64,000 nucleotides of DNA from Leifsonia sp. ku-ls (GTDB lineage Bacteria > Actinomycetota > Actinomycetes > Actinomycetales > Microbacteriaceae): assembly GCA_003367665.1 (NCBI GenBank), contig QKXI01000005.1, forward strand, positions 62,001-126,000, given 5' to 3'. This document shows positions 52,101-59,828 of this stretch, in pieces. Both the position numbers and the translations under genes were made by a program. Each line of letters starts with the position of its first letter. Within the stretch, counting starts at the first letter, position 1. The notes below the pieces were generated by a model that saw only the letters and a program-made list of their open reading frames with translations, did not search any database and had not been told where the DNA came from.

Positions 52101-55100
52101 AGTCGTGACAGTGGTCAGCCGGCCGGCCGCGTCGTACGCGTAGGCCGTGACCTGGCCGTCCCGCCCCGTCACGCTGGTGAGGTTGCCGTCGGAGTCGTAC
52201 GCGAACCGGGTCGTCCTGCCGGACCCGTCGGCGACGGAGGCCACGCGGTCCAGGAGGTCGTACGCGTACGACCGGGAGACCCCGTCCGCGTCGGTCTCCT
52301 TCGTCAGGCGCCCGACCGCGTCGTAGCCGTAGGTCGTCGTGCCACCGGCGGCGTCCTGCACGGAGACGAGGTTCCCTGCGGCGTCGTACGCGTAGCCGGT
52401 CTTCCCTCCCGTGGGCGAGGTGACGGAGACGAGGTTGCCGACCTTGTCGTACTGCCGTTTCCACACGCCACCGTTCGGATCGGTGACCTGCGTCACCCTG
52501 TTCCGGCTGTCCGTGACGAATGCGGTGACTGCGCCGAGCGGGTCCGTCTGCCGGGTGAGCGCGTCCTCGGCGTCGTAGCCGTACTTGGCGACACCGCCGA
52601 GCGGGTTGGTGGACGCGGTGAGGTGGAACAGTGCGTCCCACTCGTACCTGCTGGTGGCTCCAGTCGGGTCCGTCTGGGCAGCCAGATGGTCGTTGGCCTC
52701 CCACTCGTACCGGGTGACGCCGCCGGCCGCGTCGGTGACCGACGCGAGCCGGTCGCCGGAGTCCCAGCCGTAGGAGGTGGTGTTGCCGTTCGGGTCGGTC
52801 CTGGACACCATCCTCCCGGCCGCGTCGTGAGCGAACCGGCTCACGGCCCCGGTCGGATCGGTGCTGGAGATCAGGTGGCCCGCGCCGTCGTAGCCGAACG
52901 TCGTGGTCGCACCCGAGGGCTGAACCGTCGCCACCACGTTCCCCGACGTGTCGTACCGGTTGGCGATGGTCGTGCCATCCGGCTGGCGGACGGCGGTCAA
53001 ACGGCCGGCGCCGTCGTAGTCGTAAGACCACGTCCTGGCAGCGCCCTTCGCGCCGCCGGCGTCGGTCCTGGTCGCCACCCGACCGGTCGGCGTATACGTG
53101 TACTTCACCACCTGTCCGGACGGGAGGGTCTGGGCCGTCAGGTTGCCCGAGGCGTCGTACGTGTTCTTCGTGACCGCACCCGCCTCATCGATGGAGGACG
53201 TGACGTTGTCCTCACCGTCGAACGTGAACGACGACGTCGTCCCGTCGGGGTGCACGACCCTCGTGATCCGGTGCTGGGCGTCGAAAGAGAACACGCTGAC
53301 GCGGCCCAGGTTGTCCGTGTACGCGGTCTGTCCGTCCTTCGAATAGTCGAACAGGCGCTGCTTGCCGGCGGCGTCCCACTGCGTGACCACCCGCCCCTGC
53401 GCGTCGTACTCGTTCCTGAGGTAGGTCGCGCCGGTCGCGTCCGTCGCCGTCAGCAGCTGGTGCGCTCCGTCATAGCTGAACGCATGCGTGCGCCCATCGG
53501 GGAGAGTGATCGCGGTCAGGTTTCCGGCGCCGTCGTACGTCAGCCCCCAGTGGTCGCCGCCGGGGCGGGTGAACCCGGTCACCCGACCGACCGCATCCGA
53601 CTGGACCTCGATGACCTGCCCGCCCGGCGCGGTGATGCGACTGAGCGGCACGAACTGGTGCACGTCCTCGTCCGCGGCGCCATAGCCGAGCCCGGTCGTG
53701 TTGCCGTTCGCGTCGGTGTGGGAGACGAGCTCGCCGATTCCCTCGATGTCTCCCGCTTCGAAGAGCCAGGTCTCCCCCGAGACGTCGCGCAACTGCAGCC
53801 GGCCGCCGGGCTGCTCGGTCAACGCCTGGTGCTGGCCGGGCTCGGCGACGTAGCCTCCGGAGCCGTTCGCGGTGAACACACGCGACGCGCCGTCGCCGCG
53901 CACCACCAGCACACTGCCGTCGTCGAACCGTTGCGCTCTGGCGCCGAGCCCGAACGACCACCCGGCTCCGACGCGTGACAGGCGGCCGTCCTGGGAGTTG
54001 TAGGTGAGCGTCACGTCCGTGGACGAGCCACCCGGCCCGGGAAGGGTGAACAGGTGCTCGTCCTCCACCAGGTTGCCGGTCGAGAAGGAGACGGGGTCGC
54101 CCCCGTAGGTGAGGTAGTTCTGGTGGCCCAGGTTACGCCACCGCTCCAGTTCCGCCTTGGACGGAGGCGCCGGCCATCCGCCCGTCACCGGATCGGTGCA
54201 GTCGAAGCCCTGGGACTCCAACCAGACGCCCAGGCCGGTCAGCACGCCGTCCGCGAGGTGCTGGAACGCGGCGGGGTCGTCGATCAGAACCCGGTCGAAG
54301 TTGTGGTCGAGGAACAGCGGCTCCAGGTGCGTGAACGCGCCGGGAACGCCGGCGAACTCGTCGCCCGGGAAGTTGCCGTTGTTGCCCATGTTCTTCGCCG
54401 GACGACCCGTGTACGTGGGCAGCACACCGACAAGCGAGTTGGAGAGCGCGTCGTCGGCCGCGCCGCCGCGCGAGTACACCTGGGACCCGCCCTCGGTGAC
54501 GGTGCCCCAGGCCGTCCCCTGGTTCGTGTTGAACCCGATGCCCAGCGACAGCACGGGGTTCTCGTTCGCCATGATCCCGGCCCGGACCTCCCGCGGCACG
54601 AACGGGTCCGCCGGGTCCTCGCGGGTGATCCGCACCCGCGCACGGCAGTCCGTCTCCAGCGCCGCCTTCACCAACTGCGCGAGCCGGATGTTGTAGCCGA
54701 GTTCTGACACCGGCGGCGCGGGTGTCGTCGCCCTGCCCTCGTCGTTGTCCGGGTCCAGCACGATCACCGGCCCGGGCGGCGGAACGAACTTGATCCCGAT
54801 CACGACGAACTGCGACAGATGCGAGGAGACGCCCTTCACCACCTTCGCCTTCGCGTCGAAGTACGAGGGCAGCACCGTCCACGGATCGCCGGGGTTCTCC
54901 CGGGTGTAGATCTTCAGGGATGCCGGGTCGATGTCGGCGTCCTTCATCCGAGCCAGATCCGGCTTCAACGACAGGGAGACGCCCGGGACCACATCGGACA
55001 CGAGCGGCCCCTCCTTGCCACCGCCCCGCGTCTTCACCCGCTTCGCCGGGAACTGGGTTCGCTCCTTCCCCGCCGAGTCCTTCGCGATCACCTGGATCGG

Positions 55101-55484
55101 GTCGGACACCGGAACACCGCCATCCGGCCGCTCCGCCTGCGCCGCCGCTCTCGCGTTCGCCGGCGCAGCGCCCACCGTGACGGTCAGATCCGAGTCGACC
55201 TTGTTGCCGGAGAACGTCACCGACGCCCCCACGCCGTCCGCGTCGACCGTGGACGAGGCGTCCGGGCGAACGGTGCCCTCCGCCACCGGGTCGGGCGCCT
55301 TCGTCTCCTCGCGCACCCGCACCTCCTGCACCGCTGCCGCCGCGCGCACCTCAGCAAGCGTCGCCGCGGCGGTACGACGGGCGACTTGCAGCGGAGACGC
55401 CTCGGCCTCGGTCACACCACCGGCAAGGACCAGGGCGCCGACGGTCACCGCAGCGACCGCAGCGCGGACCACCGATCCGCGCAT
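49185..55484 (-). CDS. Secreted Rhs/YD-repeat polymorphic toxin
   Basis: This 2,099-residue protein starts at ATG 55484 with a Sec signal (cleavage near EAEAS, ~30). Residues ~60-235 are a beta-rich region. Residues ~238-425 resemble an amidase_3 domain without its zinc ligands. DUF6531 (YGGDPVSFSTGNL, ~459) opens a long array of about 20-residue YD repeats that should form the Rhs cocoon. The core closes with YHARSYDPAAGSWTSPDP and TENNPTTFIDVGGF. A variable tip follows, with a hydrophobic helix (TPWVIVGIAVIGGSGVAG) and a final ~85-residue toxin candidate ending SGTWELVVDPAKKSIVHFLF. GC drops in this tip (29 of 60 bases in 49201-49260 against 37 of 60 in 50041-50100). Confidence 0.9.
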   Translation of the reverse strand: MRGSVVRAAVAAVTVGALVLAGGVTEAEASPLQVARRTAAATLAEVRAAAAVQEVRVREETKAPDPVAEGTVRPDASSTVDADGVGASVTFSGNKVDSDLTVTVGAAPANARAAAQAERPDGGVPVSDPIQVIAKDSAGKERTQFPAKRVKTRGGGKEGPLVSDVVPGVSLSLKPDLARMKDADIDPASLKIYTRENPGDPWTVLPSYFDAKAKVVKGVSSHLSQFVVIGIKFVPPPGPVIVLDPDNDEGRATTPAPPVSELGYNIRLAQLVKAALETDCRARVRITREDPADPFVPREVRAGIMANENPVLSLGIGFNTNQGTAWGTVTEGGSQVYSRGGAADDALSNSLVGVLPTYTGRPAKNMGNNGNFPGDEFAGVPGAFTHLEPLFLDHNFDRVLIDDPAAFQHLADGVLTGLGVWLESQGFDCTDPVTGGWPAPPSKAELERWRNLGHQNYLTYGGDPVSFSTGNLVEDEHLFTLPGPGGSSTDVTLTYNSQDGRLSRVGAGWSFGLGARAQRFDDGSVLVVRGDGASRVFTANGSGGYVAEPGQHQALTEQPGGRLQLRDVSGETWLFEAGDIEGIGELVSHTDANGNTTGLGYGAADEDVHQFVPLSRITAPGGQVIEVQSDAVGRVTGFTRPGGDHWGLTYDGAGNLTAITLPDGRTHAFSYDGAHQLLTATDATGATYLRNEYDAQGRVVTQWDAAGKQRLFDYSKDGQTAYTDNLGRVSVFSFDAQHRITRVVHPDGTTSSFTFDGEDNVTSSIDEAGAVTKNTYDASGNLTAQTLPSGQVVKYTYTPTGRVATRTDAGGAKGAARTWSYDYDGAGRLTAVRQPDGTTIANRYDTSGNVVATVQPSGATTTFGYDGAGHLISSTDPTGAVSRFAHDAAGRMVSRTDPNGNTTSYGWDSGDRLASVTDAAGGVTRYEWEANDHLAAQTDPTGATSRYEWDALFHLTASTNPLGGVAKYGYDAEDALTRQTDPLGAVTAFVTDSRNRVTQVTDPNGGVWKRQYDKVGNLVSVTSPTGGKTGYAYDAAGNLVSVQDAAGGTTTYGYDAVGRLTKETDADGVSRSYAYDLLDRVASVADGSGRTTRFAYDSDGNLTSVTGRDGQVTAYAYDAAGRLTTVTTPLGEVTAYAYDPAGNRTTVTDPLGRATTLTYTPLNQVASVTDPAGDTVAYAYDGNGRPASVTDANGNTTAYTYTANGDQATVTDATGAVTVFGWDKAGQQTSVTDPNGNVTVYAYDPAGLLTQVTEGYKKGAAPASDVNVVTKFGYDKSGNLTGVTDPNGHTTRYAVDAVGRTVSEVNAVGNTTRTRFTPAGRISSTTTGTGAVIANTYDKRGDLATRNAGGGLASFEYDAEQRLIAVTDSTGVSGFVYDKDGRVTTQIDQAGGRLTTRYDKAGQATGLTLPTGQDLSYTYDQAGRPTSQTSPWGSLTYAWDPAGRLTEQARSTGVATTYGYDPANRVTAVTHTTPEPAAASTPSPTPTQVPYAAGDEKSTKCTSVAGYLAGRTPPAAGESKLCKHANAYLKGRTLPVPENPVPDGGALAYTYQYDKAGNTLQASRTITGAPPTGVSYAYDHLNRLTASVTKAGEKNTYAYDAAGNRTGWERSGAKDGDFTQTATFTDANQLARSVTSSSGRGVSAGEATYSYDAAGNRVGQSIAGVSTGFGYNPFGQTTTVTRDGRTTGYGYDGIGRRVTATDATKYGEVTTRTTYDGATPVQEADQTHGTTTMIRDAAGRLAQHVTGSGSATWDLLDALGSTVAGATGGSITELASYDDWGGQRFETSAWSADEAYTGETTDPTEGLNRYHARSYDPAAGSWTSPDPWRGMATQPKSLHRYAYTENNPTTFIDVGGFRIGDPSAYNTKNPMTAYAMRQVDNATNYQIAVSKTKAVGVTPPAKPKIVGPTWDNDSAWRHAVYESNWPVGVNCDQQVRVGSTKQQLAINEACAKALSKASISTQPKWVQDLYYANQAFADAATPWVIVGIAVIGGSGVAGTGQATRSTNAYEYSYQTQTMLDHLNRLTKSGEIARPYMRSQLTIQEIMNAGTPRPDPGGIPGGLRWDVPGSYKGSSGTWELVVDPAKKSIVHFLFNGKGAE

Positions 55485-56185
55485 CAGGCCGGTGCTCCGG
55501 TGTCGAGCGCCGCAGCGAAGAGGTGGCGCTTCCGTGCCAGCAGGACGCCGACGGCGATCAATGCGGCCGCCAACGCTGCGATCAGACCGATCGCCACGCC
55601 AGCACCCGTGCTCGCCAGGCTGCGGGGGATGACGCACGCCGCCAGCTCGACGGCATCCGACACCCCGTCCGCGTCGTAGTCCTCATGCCCCGTCGCACAC
55701 TCGGTCGTGCCGCAGATCACCACCGACGCCCAGGTCGGGACGCCGTTGTCGTTCACCTCCGCGTTCCCGGTCCAGCACGTCGCGGAGCCGCAGACGATCT
55801 GACGGGCGTAGTCCGGGATCGCGTCCCCCACCGAGTCCTTCGTCGGCGAGGCGCAGGTGGTGGCCCCACAGGCCATCACCTCGACCCAGTCTGCGATGCC
55901 GTCCTTGTCGCGATCCTCGCGTCCCGTCGCGCAGGTGGCGGTGCCGCACACCTCTCGCTCCACGACATCCGGGATCGTGTCGTCGTCCGCGTCGCACGTC
56001 GAGACGTCGCGCTGCCCCGAGCACGACGACGACGCGGCGATGGTCGAAGCGGTTGCCGCGGTGGCGAGAACTCCCCCGCCTGCCACCGCAAACGCGATTC
56101 CCACAGCGATGGCCACCACGGCCCGGGTCAGAGCGATCGACCGGCGACGAAGACACTTCACGACCAGAAAGACGACGCGCGTCAT
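55484..56185 (-). CDS. TSP3-like repeat surface protein with LAxTG sortase-E signal
   Basis: This 233-residue protein has a signal peptide (~1-48) and about five repeats of ~30 residues with the pattern VCGTATCATGREDRDKDGIADWVE. These resemble thrombospondin type 3 calcium-binding repeats with added cysteines. It ends in LASTG, a hydrophobic helix and ARKRH, a sortase-class-E cell-wall sorting signal with an extra 12-residue tail. Its stop overlaps the rhs start (TGATG), so it is co-translated with the toxin. It may tether or display the toxin at the wall (inference). Confidence 0.8.
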   Translation of the reverse strand: MTRVVFLVVKCLRRRSIALTRAVVAIAVGIAFAVAGGGVLATAATASTIAASSSCSGQRDVSTCDADDDTIPDVVEREVCGTATCATGREDRDKDGIADWVEVMACGATTCASPTKDSVGDAIPDYARQIVCGSATCWTGNAEVNDNGVPTWASVVICGTTECATGHEDYDADGVSDAVELAACVIPRSLASTGAGVAIGLIAALAAALIAVGVLLARKRHLFAAALDTGAPA

Positions 56186-56244
56186 CCATTCATGACGAGA
56201 CCATTCGCCGACCCGGTGACGGTCGTGTGCGGGATGATCGCACT

Positions 56245-56946
56245 GTGAACCGCACCGATCGCCTGTACGCCCTGGTCGAGGAGCTCCGCGCCGCGGCTCC
56301 CCGCGCGCGGAGCGCCCGGTGGCTCGCCGGGCGCTTCGACGTGTCGGTGCGCACGGTCGAGCGCGACCTGGTGGCGCTGCAGGAGGCGGGCGTCCCGATC
56401 TGGGCGGAGCAGGGACGGACGGGCGGCTACGCCATCGACTCCGCGGCGACGCTCGGGCCGATGGGGTTCACCGCCGACGAGGCCCTCGCCGTGCTGATCG
56501 GGCTGGGCGGGTTGCGACGGGGGCCGTTCCGGGAGGCGGCGGGGACGGCGCTGCGCAAGGTCCTGGCGGTCATGCCCGCCGAGGACGCGCGGCGGGCCAC
56601 CTCGGCGGCGGCGCGCATCCACCTCCTGGAGGCGGACGACGAGCGGCCGGTCGTCCCGGAGTTCGCGGCGTCTCTCCGGGCCGACCGGGTCATCCGCCTC
56701 GCCTACCGCGACCGCGACGGGGTGCTCACCCACCGCGAGGTGGAGCCGCTCGGCTCGATCGGCAAGGGCGGCGACTGGTATCTGGTCGGCTGGTGCCGCC
56801 TGCGGGGCGGCGTGCGGGCGTTCCGCGGCGACCGGATGGTGTCCCTCGAGGTGACCGACGAACGCCCGGCCGCCCGGTCGCTCCGGCGCGAGGAGCTCGA
56901 CATCCCCTACGGGACGCTGCGGCCGATCCTCGACGAGCCGCGGTGA
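56245..56946 (+). CDS. WYL-domain transcriptional regulator (DeoR-like HTH)
   Basis: This 233-residue protein from GTG 56245 has an HTH_11 domain (SARWLAGRFDVSVRTVERDLVALQEAGVPIWAEQGRTGGYAI). A central helical part and a C-terminal WYL domain with IRLAYRDRDG, GDWYLVGWCRLRGGVRAFRGDRM follow. WYL proteins sense nucleotides or nucleic acids and control varied genes. It is divergent from the LAxTG/rhs operon with a 59-bp gap, so it might control that operon. No ribosome binding site is seen. Confidence 0.85.
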   Translation: MNRTDRLYALVEELRAAAPRARSARWLAGRFDVSVRTVERDLVALQEAGVPIWAEQGRTGGYAIDSAATLGPMGFTADEALAVLIGLGGLRRGPFREAAGTALRKVLAVMPAEDARRATSAAARIHLLEADDERPVVPEFAASLRADRVIRLAYRDRDGVLTHREVEPLGSIGKGGDWYLVGWCRLRGGVRAFRGDRMVSLEVTDERPAARSLRREELDIPYGTLRPILDEPR

Positions 56947-56956
56947 GGATGGCGCG

Positions 56957-57241
56957 TCAGCTGCCGGATCGGCCGAGCTTTCTGCGCAGCTCGTCGTTCT
57001 CCTCCTGCAGGTCGATGACCCTGCCGACAGCGGCGAGGTTCACGCCTTCGCCCTGCAGCTGGGAGACGAGCCGGACGCGCGCGATGTCCGCGTCGCTGTA
57101 GCGGCGGGTTCCGCCCTCGGTGCGCGACGGGGTGAGGAGGCCCTTCTCCTCGTACAGGCGGAGCGTGGCGGGGGCCAGGCCCGTCAGCTCGGCGGCAACC
57201 GCGATGCTGTAGAGCGGCTTGTCCGACGGTTCATCGACCAT
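56957..57241 (-). CDS. MerR-family regulator paired with Hsp20
   Basis: This 94-residue protein is a short MerR type: KPLYSIAVAAELTGLAPATLRLYEEKGLLTPSRTEGGTRRYSDADIARVRLVSQLQGEGVNLAAVGRVIDL plus a short coiled tail. This HspR-like form usually represses heat-shock genes. AGGAAG lies eight bases before ATG 57241; longer starts run into the promoter. It is divergent from hsp20 with an AGTGGTAC/GTACCACT inverted pair between them. Confidence 0.87.
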   Translation of the reverse strand: MVDEPSDKPLYSIAVAAELTGLAPATLRLYEEKGLLTPSRTEGGTRRYSDADIARVRLVSQLQGEGVNLAAVGRVIDLQEENDELRRKLGRSGS

Positions 57242-57281
57242 GCTCAAAACTTCCTGTGAAGAGGAGATTTTCGGGAAGCGT

Positions 57282-57337
57282 AGTGGTACATAATCTGTTG
57301 CAAGCGGTGTAGATAACTTCACACGGACAGTACCACT
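57282..57337. promoter_or_regulatory. Widely spaced inverted repeat between merR and hsp20
   Basis: AGTGGTAC (57282-57289) and GTACCACT (57330-57337) are perfect complements separated by 40 bp, placed between the divergent regulator and chaperone genes. This is not the classical HAIR element (CTTGAGT-N7-ACTCAAG), so the operator may be new or each arm may be a separate half-site. Confidence 0.5.
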
Positions 57338-57366
57338 CACCGTGATGAGATGAAAGGAGTTCGCAT

Positions 57367-57798
57367 ATGGCTATGTCGTTCGATCCTTTCAGCCAGCTGG
57401 ACAGGATCGCCCAGAGCATCTTCGACACCAGCCGCCAGCCGCGGCTCATGCCGGTCGACCTGTTCCGCGACCAGGACACCTACATCCTGAACGCGGATCT
57501 CCCCGGCGTGGAGCCCGACAGCGTCGACATCGACGTGGACGGCCACCTCCTGACCCTGCGCGCGCAGCGCGCCCCGGCCGACGAACGGTCGCGGCGCTGG
57601 CTGCTGCAGGAGCGCCCGTACGGCGCGTACCAACGCCAGTTCACGATCGGTGACGACGTCGACCCCGACGGCATCAGCGCCAGCTACGACAACGGCGTGC
57701 TCAGCGTCATCATCCCGATCGCCGAGCGCGCCAAGCCCCGGAAGATCGAGATCGAATCCGGAGGCTCCGGCCGACAGCGCAAGGCCGTCACCGCCTGA
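57367..57798 (+). CDS. Hsp20 / alpha-crystallin small heat-shock protein
   Basis: This 143-residue protein has the alpha-crystallin domain from ~28 to 125: PVDLFRDQDTYILNADLPGVEPDSVDIDVDGHLLTLRAQR, FTIGDDVDPDGISASYDNGVLSVIIPIAERAKPRKIEI. The GVLSVIIP end of the domain and a short tail are typical. It is an ATP-independent holdase that oligomerises in the cytosol under stress. AAAGGAG lies eight bases before ATG 57367. It is controlled by the divergent MerR/HspR-like gene. Confidence 0.93.
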   Translation: MAMSFDPFSQLDRIAQSIFDTSRQPRLMPVDLFRDQDTYILNADLPGVEPDSVDIDVDGHLLTLRAQRAPADERSRRWLLQERPYGAYQRQFTIGDDVDPDGISASYDNGVLSVIIPIAERAKPRKIEIESGGSGRQRKAVTA

Positions 57799-57986
57799 TC
57801 GGCACCCAGCGGCGCCCACCCCGGTGGGCGCCGACCTTTCCCCGGACGACTCCCGGACGAGCAGGTCGGACCGCATGATGACGGACGACACACTGCACCC
57901 CCGACGAGTTCGCGGTGGCCGCACGCGGCGCCCGATGCGGCCACCCCGTCCTCCACCACAGCCCACCCCCACCCACGAAGACCTGC

Positions 57987-58235
57987 ATGACCACCTCGCT
58001 CCTGCCCCGCCTCCGCTCCGCACGCACCACCAACGCCCGGGCCGCCCTGGCCCGGACCGCAGCAGCCGCCCGCACCCGCGCCGAAGCGCACCGCGACGGA
58101 CTCAGACTCGCCGTCGGCCTCCTCCTCGGCGGCGCCTTCCTGTCGTTGCTCCTCCTGGGCTGCACCCTGCTCCTGGTGAGCCTGTTCGCCTCGGCCGCGG
58201 CGCCGGCCGCGCACGAACTGGGGATCGGAGGGTAG
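57987..58235 (+). CDS. Small single-pass membrane protein
   Basis: This 82-residue frame starts at ATG 57987 (GAAG upstream). It has an Arg/Ala-rich amphipathic N-terminus (SARTTNARAALARTAAAARTRAEAHR) and one strong membrane helix (LAVGLLLGGAFLSLLLLGCTLLLVSLFASAAA). It lies 188 bp after hsp20. I recognise no family, and high-GC frames of this length can be spurious, but the clean amphipathic-plus-helix layout supports a real small protein. Confidence 0.5.
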   Translation: MTTSLLPRLRSARTTNARAALARTAAAARTRAEAHRDGLRLAVGLLLGGAFLSLLLLGCTLLLVSLFASAAAPAAHELGIGG

Positions 58236-58248
58236 TCCGGCTCCGGCA

Positions 58249-58893
58249 TCACTCGATCCCGACGGCCTCACCGAACCGCCTGGCGGCGTCCGCCAGGCTG
58301 TCGTCCCGCAGGAACCCGAGGAGGACGGGACCGAACCGGATGAGGTGAACGCTGAGACGGCCGTGCGCGGCGCCGTCCTCGCACACGAGGTCGAGGCACG
58401 GGATCATCCGCGCGCCCGCCTGGGATGAGCCGAGCTCGACGCGGCGGACGACGGAGGAGGGGAAGGCGGCCACGAGCCGCGGCTTGCGCGAGCCGCGATA
58501 GAACCCGACCTCGCCGCGATCCGCCACGAGGCTCACATAGGCGCTCGCGATGAGGCGGGTGCGCCGGCCCGTGGACTCGAGCGAGAACCGATTGACCTGC
58601 GACACCAGGGTGGGGTCGGTCGCCACGGTCACGATGAAGGCCGCCGGTGAGAGGGATCTGAGTGCGCGCGTCCTGACCCGGTCCTGCCAGGCGAACATCC
58701 GGATCAGCGCGACGGCGAAGAGGAGACACCCGGCGAAGACGATCAGCAGCGCCGAGAGCACGTCGAGCCAGCTCGTCCCGCGGTCGTGCGCGGTCACGGC
58801 CCGGGCGGTCAGGCCGAGGACTCCGGCGGCCAGGGGGACGCCGTACCCGATCCAGGCCGCGTTGCGACGGTGTGGACGGTCGTCACCGGTCAT
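58249..58893 (-). CDS. Hypothetical membrane protein with two N-terminal helices
   Basis: This 214-residue protein has two membrane helices (AWIGYGVPLAAGVLGLTARAV, residues ~13-33, and VLSALLIVFAGCLLFAVALIRMF). A ~140-residue cytosolic beta-rich domain follows (SAYVSLVADRGEVGFYRGSRKPRLVAAFP) that looks PH-like by eye. No known family is recognised. Its start overlaps the end of the upstream membrane-protein gene by 11 bases, so the pair is probably co-expressed. Confidence 0.65.
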   Translation of the reverse strand: MTGDDRPHRRNAAWIGYGVPLAAGVLGLTARAVTAHDRGTSWLDVLSALLIVFAGCLLFAVALIRMFAWQDRVRTRALRSLSPAAFIVTVATDPTLVSQVNRFSLESTGRRTRLIASAYVSLVADRGEVGFYRGSRKPRLVAAFPSSVVRRVELGSSQAGARMIPCLDLVCEDGAAHGRLSVHLIRFGPVLLGFLRDDSLADAARRFGEAVGIE

Positions 58894-59341
58894 GGCGCGA
58901 CGCCGCTCTCGGCAGGAGGAGCAGCAGCGCGGGCAGCACCGCCAGGACGATGATCCCCGCGCCGATCAGGTTGTCGGGCAGCGGGTTGCCCGAGGCGATG
59001 TCGACCGTTTCGCCGACGCAACCGACCACGGCGAGCACCGCGAGCGGGATGATCGCAGTTAGGCCCGGTCTGCCCCGCCAGGCGGCGCGCGCTCCCACCA
59101 GGAGGAGGACCGCGCCGCCGACACAGGCGACGATGAGGAACGCGACGCCACGATTCGCCGCGGCGCCCGGGAGGGTGCCGATCCGGCCCGACCCGCTGGT
59201 CCACGCGACCAGGATGCCGATCGCCAGTGCGCACAGCACCACCGCGTAGCAGCACACCAACACCGCGGCGACGGTGACGGCCGCCGTCCGATGGAGGCGC
59301 GTCGGCGTAGCCCTGGTCACGGACCGAGCGTAGCGATGCAT
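58883..59341 (-). CDS. Hypothetical four-helix membrane protein
   Basis: This 152-residue protein (ATG 59341; GTG 59353 and GTG 59320 are alternatives) has four predicted helices: AAVTVAAVLVCCYAVVLCALAIGILVAW, GVAFLIVACVGGAVLLLVGA, LTAIIPLAVLAVVGCV and LIGAGIIVLAVLPALLLLLP. No catalytic motif or family is recognised. It precedes and overlaps the membrane protein at 58249-58893. Confidence 0.6.
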   Translation of the reverse strand: MHRYARSVTRATPTRLHRTAAVTVAAVLVCCYAVVLCALAIGILVAWTSGSGRIGTLPGAAANRGVAFLIVACVGGAVLLLVGARAAWRGRPGLTAIIPLAVLAVVGCVGETVDIASGNPLPDNLIGAGIIVLAVLPALLLLLPRAASRHDR

Positions 59342-59434
59342 CCGATGAAACACCGACAGGACGCTGTCGCCACCCCCGGCGAGGCTGGGAGGGCCGGTCC
59401 GATCGGGCCGGCTCCGTTCGCCTTGGAGGTCACC

Positions 59435-59809
59435 GTGTCGTTCGCATCCATCCGCATCATCACCGAGGACGTCGACCGTCTCGCCGCGTTCTACGAGCGC
59501 GTCACCGGCCGCAGCGCCGAGCGGCCCGCGCCGGTCTTCGCTCAGTTCTCGGGGCCGGGCGCCACGCTCGCGATCGCGGCCCCGGCCACTGTGGCGATGC
59601 TGGGCGACGCGCTCGCGCCCGCCGCCAACCGGTCGGTCGTCGTGGAGTTCGAGGTCGCCGACGTCGACGCCGAGTTCGCCCGCCTGGAGTCGACGCTGAA
59701 GGATGTCGTGCTCCGGCCGACGACGATGCCGTGGGGCAACCGCTCCGCGCTGTTCCGCGACCCGGACGGCAACCTGGTGAACCTGTTCAGCAGGCCCTCG
59801 GCCGGCTAG
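59435..59809 (+). CDS. VOC-family protein
   Basis: This 124-residue protein starts at GTG 59435 with GGAGG six bases upstream; longer in-frame ATG starts lack a binding site. It shows the VOC pattern VSFASIRIITEDVDRLAAFYERVTGR at the start, VVEFEVADVDAEFARLES in the middle, and MPWGNRSALFRDPDGNLVNLFSRP at the end. It may be a metal-dependent lyase/dioxygenase or a ligand-binding resistance protein; the substrate is unknown. Confidence 0.85.
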   Translation: MSFASIRIITEDVDRLAAFYERVTGRSAERPAPVFAQFSGPGATLAIAAPATVAMLGDALAPAANRSVVVEFEVADVDAEFARLESTLKDVVLRPTTMPWGNRSALFRDPDGNLVNLFSRPSAG

Positions 59810-59828
59810 CGGCCGCGACGACCGCCGA

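Noticed and set aside
49900-53900. Dense degenerate repeats resembling a mobile or satellite element
   Set aside because: They are YD-repeat codons of the Rhs gene, in one open frame throughout.
57337-58023. 228-codon minus-strand frame across hsp20
   Set aside because: It is antisense to a certain Hsp20 gene and its translation has no fold-like pattern.
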